This document shows positions 37,201 to 46,200 of a stretch of 64,000 bases of DNA, piece by piece (the first letter of the stretch is position 1; each line of letters begins with the position of its first letter). The translations under genes were made by a program, and so were the position numbers. The notes beneath the pieces were generated by a model. It was not told the origin of the DNA. It made no database searches and saw only the letters and a program-made list of their open reading frames with translations. The DNA is from Prosthecobacter sp. (GTDB lineage Bacteria > Verrucomicrobiota > Verrucomicrobiia > Verrucomicrobiales > Verrucomicrobiaceae): the NCBI GenBank assembly GCA_019186985.1, contig JABARQ010000016.1, positions 124,001 through 188,000 on the forward strand, given 5' to 3'.

Positions 37201-40200
37201 CCGACCGTGGTCCAGGAGGAGCCGTCGAGGCTGATCTGGACGCTGGAGCCGCTGACGCGCACGGCATTGACCGCCAGCGTGGTGGCGGTGTCAATGTCGA
37301 GCACGTCACCGGTGACATAGGAGGCGAAGCTGATGGTGAGGCTGCCGCCGCCGAAGCTGGCGGTGGTGAAGTCCACGTCACTGAGGGAGGAGGCGGAGAA
37401 GAGCGGCACGATGCTGGTGCCGGTCAGGGCGCCGCCCTGCTCGACCGCCGTAGGGCTGGTGAGGGTGGAGGCCAGGACCGGGGCGTCATTCCTCGGCTGC
37501 AGCGTGACCGTGGAGGCGGCGACCCCCAGGCTGGTGTTGGTGTCCTCACCGCCGTTGTCCGTGCCACCGTCATCCTGCATGTAAGTCAGGGTGACGACGC
37601 GGGTGGTGCCGACGAAGGCATCACTGCTGTTATGATAGCGCAGGCCGTTGATCAGGGCCTGGACCTCGGAGGCGGTCAGGCCGCCTGCCTTGACATAGGA
37701 AACCGTGGCGGTGGCGCCGGTGACGCTGACGGAAATGTCACCGCCGAAGCCGGTGGTTCCATCAATGAAGGCGGCGGTCGCTGTGGTGCCGTCGGTGAGG
37801 CTGACAAGCTGGCCGTCGATGCGAAGGACTTCATCCGAACCATTGCCAAGGTTGCCGACCGTCAGGCGGACATCGATGATCTTCTGACCCGAGCCGGTGA
37901 CATTCACGGAGGAGCCGGAGAAGAGCGTGCCGCCGCTGTTGCTCGCCGGAGGCGCGGCCGTGTCTTCCGTGAAGGTCGGATTCAAGGCCGTGCTGGTGAC
38001 GAGCGGCGGGTCGTTCAGCTCGACGATGGTGATGTCGCCGCCGAGCTGGACGCTGAGGGCGGCGGGGCCGCCGGCATTGGCCGCACCGGTGGTGAGGTTG
38101 TTGTTGTCGTTCACGGTCACCGTGTAGCTGCGCAGGCCGGCGGGGGGATAGTCCGTGGTGTGTTCAAAGCGGACGGCCTCCAGGATCGCGTTCAGCTGGG
38201 CGAAGGTGGTGGTGTTGGTGAGGTTGATGACCAGGCTCGTGCCATTGGTGCCGCCGCTCTGGCTGCCGATCCCCGCCGGACTGCCGGTGACAAAGAAGCG
38301 GTCGCCGGTGACGCCGCCGCCGATGGCCACGGTGACCGTGCCGGCCCCGAAGACGGTGGAGCTGAGCGTGGCGGTGGTGGCAGGGTCCACGTCGCCGATG
38401 GAGACGCTGCTGAGAAGCTGCTGGGCCGGGCTGGTGCCAATGCCGTTGACAGGCGACTCGATGAGCGTGCCGGTCCAGGCTGTGCCGCTGGCAAACAGCG
38501 GGGTGTCGTTACGCGCGCTGATGACCGTGTCAACGGTGACGGAGGCGCCGGCGACGCGGGACTCCAGCGGATTGGCCGTGGTGTCATAGGTCTGCGGAGC
38601 GCCGAGGTCGCTGCTGAAGGTGACCGGGCCTGCGGCCTGGCCGGCACCGCTGTTCAGCGCACCGGCGGGAACCGAGGCCTCCACCGGATGAACGGCGAGG
38701 GAGGGTTTCGTCACGGAGCCAGCGGTGTTGGCGTTGGCGGAGGGGACAAAGCGCACCTGGGTGGCGGCGTTGAGCAGGAGCGCCTGCGTGGTGGAGATGC
38801 CGCCGGCGACGCTGCCGTTGAGGGTGGAGAGAGCCACCCAGTCCGTGCCGTTCAGCGAAACCTGCCACTCGCCCAGCCCGGCGTTGTTGAAGGCGGAGAT
38901 GGCGACGCCGTCGAAGTCATTTTCAGCAGGGATGGTGAGTTCGTCCGGATCCTGGAAGTAGGCGGCGAGCAGGCTGTCGAAGGAGGCGGCCGTGGTGGTG
39001 GCATCCTCCGTGGTGGTGAGGGTGGTGCCCTGGGTCAGCACGGGGGAGTCGTTCCTCGGGACGAGGTTCATGTTCACCGTCGCGGTGGTGCTCAGCTCAC
39101 CGCCCGTGCCCTGGCTGTTGCCGGAGCTGCCGTTGCCATCGTGGAAGGTGATGTCGATGGGCTTGATGGACAGGCTCAGGGAGGGGTCGTTGTTGGAGTA
39201 GGCCAGGTTCTGGAGAATGGCGTCCACCGCCGCCTTGGTGGCGCTGGAATTGAAGGTGATGACAAGCTCACCGGTCACGGAGCTGTTGTCCGTCAGCGTG
39301 CCGATGGTGACGCTGTTGTAGCGGATGAGGGAGCCGTTGTTGAAGAGGACGATGCCGGGGCCCGGGTTGGTGAAGGAGCCGCTCAGGGAGATGCCGCCCG
39401 CGATCTGCGGCAGGAAGAAGTCAAAGCTGTCCACGGTCTGGGCCTTCACGACGAGACGCGCGCCGTTGTAGGTGGTCTCCTCGCGCAGGCTGAGGTCGAT
39501 GTCGCTCATGGAGGCGGCCCCGCTCAGGAGGTCATCCAGAAGCACGGCGGGACCGGCGACGTTGACGCCCACGGCCTCGGTGAAGGTGCTGTCGTCATCA
39601 AGGTTGGCGATCACCGGCTGGTCGTTGGCCTGGGTGACGCTGACGTTGACCAGCGCGGCTCCTGCGGAACCGAGGTCGGAGATGTCGTTCCAGCCCGTCA
39701 CCGTGTCGGTGAACTGCTTGAGCACATTGGTCGTCCAGGTGCGGCCGCCGCTGTTGTCCACGGCCACCACGGTGAGCGCGCCGGCCGGGGCGTTCGCCTG
39801 CTGGTAGCGGTCGTTGAAGTTGGCGACGGGGATGAAGCGCAGGAGGCTGTCCTTGTCCAGCAGCAGCGCATGCGTGGTGGTGGTGTGGTCGGCCGACGTG
39901 CCAAGCGGTGTCACGTCATGCCAGTCGGTGCCGTTGACGGAGAACTGCCAGCGGCCCTGGGTGGACTGGTTGCTTGCATCCGCCGTGATGGCGATGCCGG
40001 CGAACTTCCCGGCCTCAAGCGCCGCGGGATCCGGGTCGCTGAAGAGCGCCCCCATGAGGGAGCTGACGCTGGCCCCGGCAGGGACGGCGGTGTCCTCGGA
40101 GACGGTGAACAGGCCGTTGGCGGCGAAGGAGGGCGCGTCGTTGACGTTGCTGATGTTGACCGTGAAGCTGATGTTGTTGCTGTTGAGGCTGCCGCCGGCG

Positions 40201-43200
40201 CCCTGCTCGGTGTCGTTGCCGTCATTGAAGGTCATCTGGGCGGTGATGCTGCCGTAAAGGTCGTTCGCGACGCTGGCGAAGGCGGTGTTGCGCATGATGG
40301 TCTGCACATGCGCCTGGGTGGCGGCGGCGTTGAAGGTGATGACCAGCAGGCCGGCCGAACCGTCGGTGGTGATCACGGCGCGTGTCGAGCCGCCGATGAT
40401 GATGCTGCTGCCGCTGAGGCTGATGCCGTCCTGCTCAAGGACCAGGAAGCGGTCCGTGGCCACGGCTCCGCCGGAGCGCCGCACGGTCATCGTCGCGCCG
40501 TTGAAGTCGTCCTCGCCCTGCACGGTGACCTCGACGTCGGTGACGGCGAGGTTTCCGGCGGCGTTGAGGACCACGGCGGAGCCCATGAGGCTGAGGCCGC
40601 TGCCTTCGGTGTAGGAGACGCTGTCGCCGCCGCCGGCAAGCACCGGGGCGTCATTGATGGCGTCCACCGTGAAGCCTGCCTCGGCGACATCGCTCTTGGA
40701 CGTGCCGGCATAGTCCGCGCCGAGGACGTCAATGGCACGGAATTCAAAGCGGCTGCGCCAGTCGTCACCAGCCACGGGCACGGTGCTGTTGAAATGCAGC
40801 CCCGGGGCGTAGGTCATGTCCGTGGCCTGGGCGGCGGTGATGATGTGCTGGCCGGCCGGCAGGGCGGCGAATCCCGGCGGCGTGACGGAGCTGGAGGCGC
40901 TGAGCAGGATGTTGTCGCTGGTGCGCAGCTCACCGGAGAAGCCGGCCGTCACAGGCGCGTTATCGGCACGAACCTGGATGAAGTAATGGGTGACCAGGGC
41001 GTCATCCGCAGGATCCGTGCCCGTGTCCACCTCGGTCGACTCCAGGGAGAAGGTGATGCTGTCATCCTCGTCGAGCCCGAAGTCCTGGGCGGCGACGACA
41101 GGCACGTCATTCACAGGATTGACAGTGAGGGAGAGCATCTCCGTGTCGGACATGGAGCCGCCGAAGGTGCCGGTGTTGCCGAGGTCGTTGACCGAGATCG
41201 TCAGGGTGTCGGAGCCATGATAGTCCTGGCTGCCGCGGTAGATGAGCCCGTCGAGCGCCGCATTGACGGCGGCCTGGGTGCCGGTGAGGCTGACGCTGGC
41301 GGTGCCGTCACCGCTGACTGAGACGAGGCCGGCGACGCTTCCGAGCGTCAGCTTGCCATGGAGGACCGAAAGGGTGGCGCTGGCATTGCCGCCGCCGATG
41401 TCCGGATCGCTGAAGGAGACGGCGTTGCCGTTCAGGCTGGAGAGGACGAGGTCGGTGTCTTCATCCACGGACTGGGCGGCGGGCTTGCTCACAACCGGCG
41501 GGTTGTTGACGCCGAGCATGATGATCGAAAGGACTTCGACATCGCTGAGCGGGCCTCCCGAGCCGCTGTGGCCCTGGTCGTTGATCTGAACCGTCAGGCT
41601 GTCGCTGCCGGTGGCGGCCGCCACCGCCCCGGCCTCATAGACCAGGCTGGCGAGGGTGTCGTTGATCTGGCCGAGCGTGCCCTCGACGGTCACGAGGTCC
41701 GAGCCCGAACCGGTGACCGTGGCAAGGTCTTCACGAACGCTGATGACGCCGCCGTTGACGCTGAGGGTGAGAAGCAGCGGCCCGAAGGAGGTGTCCACCG
41801 CGAAGGTGACGGGATTGATGCTGTCGTTGTCGCCGACCACGATGCCCCGCACATCGGTCTCCTGGGCCTCGACGGCATTGATGGAGGCGGCGGGCAGGGT
41901 GACGACCGGGGCGTCGTTAACGGCATGAATGATGATGTCAAAGGTGTCCGCAGGCTCGTTGCCGCCACCGCCGTCGGACAGGGTGAAGTTGAAGCTGTCG
42001 GAGGTGGATTCCGAACCGTCGTGCTGGTAGCTGATGAGGCCGTCCCTGAGGTTCTGCTGGGTGAACTTGCTGCCCACGCCGAGGGCCTCGGCGCCGTTCA
42101 GCCAGAGGGTGCCAAACTGCGGCATGGAGGTCAGGCGGAACTGAAGCTGGACGTCATCGTTGTCCGGGTCCTCGCCCTGGAGATGACCGGCGAAGGTGAT
42201 GGCGGCGCTGGCGCCCTCATCGAGCTCCAGGGCGTCATTCTTGACGATGACCGGATCGTCGTTCACCGGCACGACGCCGATGTTCAGCACGGCGGTGGCC
42301 GTGGCGTTCGGAGCGCCGCTGTTGTCATCCAGGGTGACGGTGATGCTGTCCGCCGTGGTTTCAGTGCCGTCATGCAGGTAACGCACCTGCCCGGCGGCCA
42401 CCTGCGCTGCGGTGAAGTCCTCGCCGGCGCCCAGGTCCGTCCAGGACATGCCGTTGAAGCGCTGCAGGCTGCCATGAAGGGGAAGATGACCGGCCTCGGC
42501 CATGGAATAGGTCAGGGTGTTCACGGTGGCAAAACCAACGCCGGCCTTGTCGCTCGAAACGCCGTCCACGTCGGAGGCCCCAAGCTGCACCGGCGTCAGG
42601 ACGAACGAACTGTTCTCCGAGACGATGAAGTCCTCGGCGGTGATGACCGGCGTGTCGTTCACCGGCGTGGCGTCAATGGTGAAGGTGGCCACGGCCGGCT
42701 CCAGCGGCACGGAGGGGTTGGCGCCGTCCGTGACACGGAAGGTGAAGGTCGACACAAAGGTCTCATGGCCGTCGTGGCCGAACTTGATGCGGCCGGCGTT
42801 GATGTCCGCCTGGGTGAAGGTGTCACCGGCGGCAAGCTCCACGGCGTTGATGATGCCGTCACCGGGGGTGGTGTCGAAGTAGAGGTCCCCGTTGCCCGGC
42901 ATGGAGAGCAGGGTGTAGGCCAGGCTCGCGGCCGCATCGTCGATGTCCTCGGCTTCAAGCAGGGCCTGGGTGATGGCGGCCTGGGCGCCTTCATCCAGCG
43001 TCAGGGCCACGTTGGTGGAGATCACCGGCGGGTAGTTCACGTAGTAGACGGTGACGAAGACATCCGCCGTGGCGCTGCGGCCAAGGGCGTCCTCCATGGT
43101 GTATTCAAAACGGGTGATGCCGGAGAAGTTCAGCGTCGGAACGAAGGTCACCTCCTTGCTGCCGTTGTCGAAGCTGACGGTGCCGTCGGCGGTGAACCCG

Positions 43201-46200
43201 GCCTTCATCTGGACGGAGGTGATGTTGAACGGCGTGATGCCGCCGTCGTTGGCGAGCAGGTCCGCCTGGTCGATGACCAGGGTGATGTTCTTGTTGGTCT
43301 CCACGGAATCATTGAAGGCCACGGCCGGGAAAAGGCCGCCGTCGCCCGGATTGCCGGAGCTTCCGCCGCTTCCAGGGCTGCTGCCGCCGCCGGGGATGGT
43401 GACGTTCACCGTGTGTTCCAGCAGCGTGGTGCTGGAAGTGTCCGGATAAACGCCGCCCGGGCGGTTGTAACGGATGTTGTATCCCTGGTCGCGCAGGGTG
43501 ACCTTGAAGGAGTCCGTCGTGGTGGCCGTGCCGCGGTGCACATAGGTCACGCGGCCTTCATTGACATCATCCTGCGTGAAGGTGCCTCCCACTCCGAGCG
43601 GAATGCCGCCCAGGAGCAGCGTGCCGTTCGCCGGGCGGACCGTGACACGATAAAGCAGCGTCGTGTCCGGCGTGTCCACGTCCTGGCCGTCGAGCTCGGC
43701 ACTGGTCAGGGCCACCGTGGCGCCGGCGGCTGGAAGGACGATGTCGTCAACGGCCAGCGTGGGCTCGTCATCCACCGGACGCACGAGGACGAGCACGGTC
43801 GCGTCCGTGGAGGCGGGAATGATTCCGTCGTCCGTGACGCGGATGCCAAAGCTGAAGGCGGGCGGATCCACGCGGTTGGCTGAAACGTGGTTCACGAGCA
43901 GCAGGGAGAGCTGGGAGCCCGGGAAGCTGAAGCCGCCCGGGGCGTCCAGCATGGCCTGGGTCACCGTGACGCCGTTGAACTTCAGGACGGCGTCCGTGGC
44001 GGCCGGCAGGGTGAGGATCTTCACCACCAGGTCGGCGGCGGCGGTTTCCTCATCGGCGATGCCGAGGGCAAACGGGGCGTTCTGGGCGTGCTCCAGGATC
44101 CGGGTCTGCGCGTTGCTGATCGTCGGCGGATGATTGTAGGGGACGATCGTCAGGGCGACCTGGACCGGAGTCGCAGGCGTGCCGCCCGCGGCGCCCACGA
44201 TGCCGCCGGCGCCGTCACGAAGGCTGATGCTGAAGGCGTCGGAGACCGTGGCCGTGCCGTCATGGGTGTAGGTGAAGAGGCCCAGGCTGGCATAACTAAA
44301 AACACTGCCAACGGCGACCGGGGCGTTGTTGAACTCAAGGGTGCCGTTCACGGGCAGGCTCTCAAGGCGGAGGATGAGCTGGACGTCGAGGTTGTCAGAA
44401 TCCACCACGCGAAGGTTGGAGGTGCTGAAGTTGAGCGTGGAGTTGAAGGCGACGTTGCCGTTCAGCGCCACCATGTCTCCGGGAGGCGTCTGGCCGGGGA
44501 CATAGAGGGCCGGGGCGTCGTTGACCGGCGTGACAAGGATGCTGAGCACGCGGCTTGAAGCCGAGCCGCCCGCGCCCGCCACCAGGTCGGTGACGGAGTA
44601 GGCCAGCGTCTGGGCCGTGACGGGCTCGTTGCCGTCATGCACGAAGCGGAGACGTCCGGCGTTGACCTGGGCCTGGGTGAAGGTGTCGTCGGCAGCCAGG
44701 GGCGTCCAGGCGCCGGAGCCGGTGGTGTCGAGCTGGAAGCTGCCCTCGGTCAGGACCGTCCCGGCGGCGAGCACGGTGTAGACGATCTGCGCCGCGCCGG
44801 CCTCGACGTCGGTGATTGAAAGGCGCGAGGAGCCAAGCACCGCGGTTCCGCCCTCATCCACGAGGAGGGGGTAGTCATTGACGATGGTGAAGGGGTCGTT
44901 CACCGAGGTGACGGAGGTGCCAAGCAGGGCGCCGGTGGCGTCATAGTCGTCGCCAGCCACGCTGACGTTCAGGGTCTGGCGAACGTTCGGGTTCGAGGTG
45001 AAGGTGCGCGAGCCGCTGTTGTCGACGGCATGCAGCCGGAGGCCTGCGGGAGTTCCGTAATAATGCAGGACGGGCAGGAAGCGCAGCTTGGCGGCGCTGT
45101 TGACCAGCAGGGCCGAGGTGGCGTCCACGACGCCGATGTTGCTCCAGCTGACGCCGTTGTTCACCGAATACTGCCAGCGCCCCTCGGTCGAGGCATTGGC
45201 CGTGTTGACGCTGATCGCGACGCCCGCCAGGGCGTTTCCGTCCAGGTCGGAGAAGCCGGTGAGCAGGGAGGCGACCGAGGCTCCCGAGGGAGAGATCGTG
45301 TCCTCGTTCACGGCGGCCAGCGTGGCGGCTCCGGTGACGGGGATGTCCGGAGTGTTGTTGACGGTGATGCTGATGACCTCGGCATCCTCCTTCGCCGGGC
45401 TGCCGGTGTTGCCCAGGTCGTTGACGGTGACGGACACCTCCGCCGCTCCAAAGTAGTTGGCGTCGGGCGTGTAGCGCAGGTTTGACATCGCGGCGTTGAT
45501 GTTCGCCATCGTGCCGTAGAAGGTGAGGCTGGTGAAGGCGCCGCCGGAGATCGCCGCACCGCCGCTGGCGGCGTCCATGAGGCCGGTGACCTGATGCAGG
45601 GTGACCGTGCCGTGCGTGGCGGTGACGACGGCGCGAAGGATGCCGGAGCCGGCGTCAGGATCAGCCACGGAGGCGCTTCCGACGGAGGTCAGCGAGCTGT
45701 CCTCATTGACGCTGGCCGGACCGCTGGTCGTGACCGCGGGCGGCTCGTTGAAGGGCTGAACGTCAATGCTGGCCGTGCTGGTGACGCTCAGGGCGCCCGC
45801 GGCGTCGAGGGCGCGGAAGGTGAAGCTGCTGGCGCCGACATAATTGGTTGCCGGCGTGAAGGTCATGTCCGTCGCCTGGGCAATGGTGATGTCGGTGTTC
45901 GGCGCGCTGATGATCACGCCGGTGCCGGTCCTCAGGGTGCCGTTCGCCGGCAGCGTCACGATGCGGTAGTGGGTGACGACCGCGTCCGTCGTGCCGTTGG
46001 TGCCGCCGTCGTCATCCGTCGAGACCAGGGTGAAGGTTGCAGACAGGTTCTTGGTGACATCGATGTCAAAACCTGCCGTCACCGGGTTGTCGTTCACAGC
46101 GTTCACGCTGGTGGAAAGGGACACCGTCGCCGAGGAATATACCGTGCTGCCGCCGTAGCTCGCCCCTCCCGACAGGTCGGGCCCGGTCCCGCGCGTGACG

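Noticed and set aside
33366-41321. A 2651-codon open frame on the plus strand opposite the giant adhesin gene (and another of 841 codons at 41358-43883)
   Set aside because: It is in register with the sense codons, so it stays open simply because the sense gene avoids TTA, CTA and TCA. The translation is low-complexity (Gly/Asp/Ala/Val/Arg-rich) with no domain.
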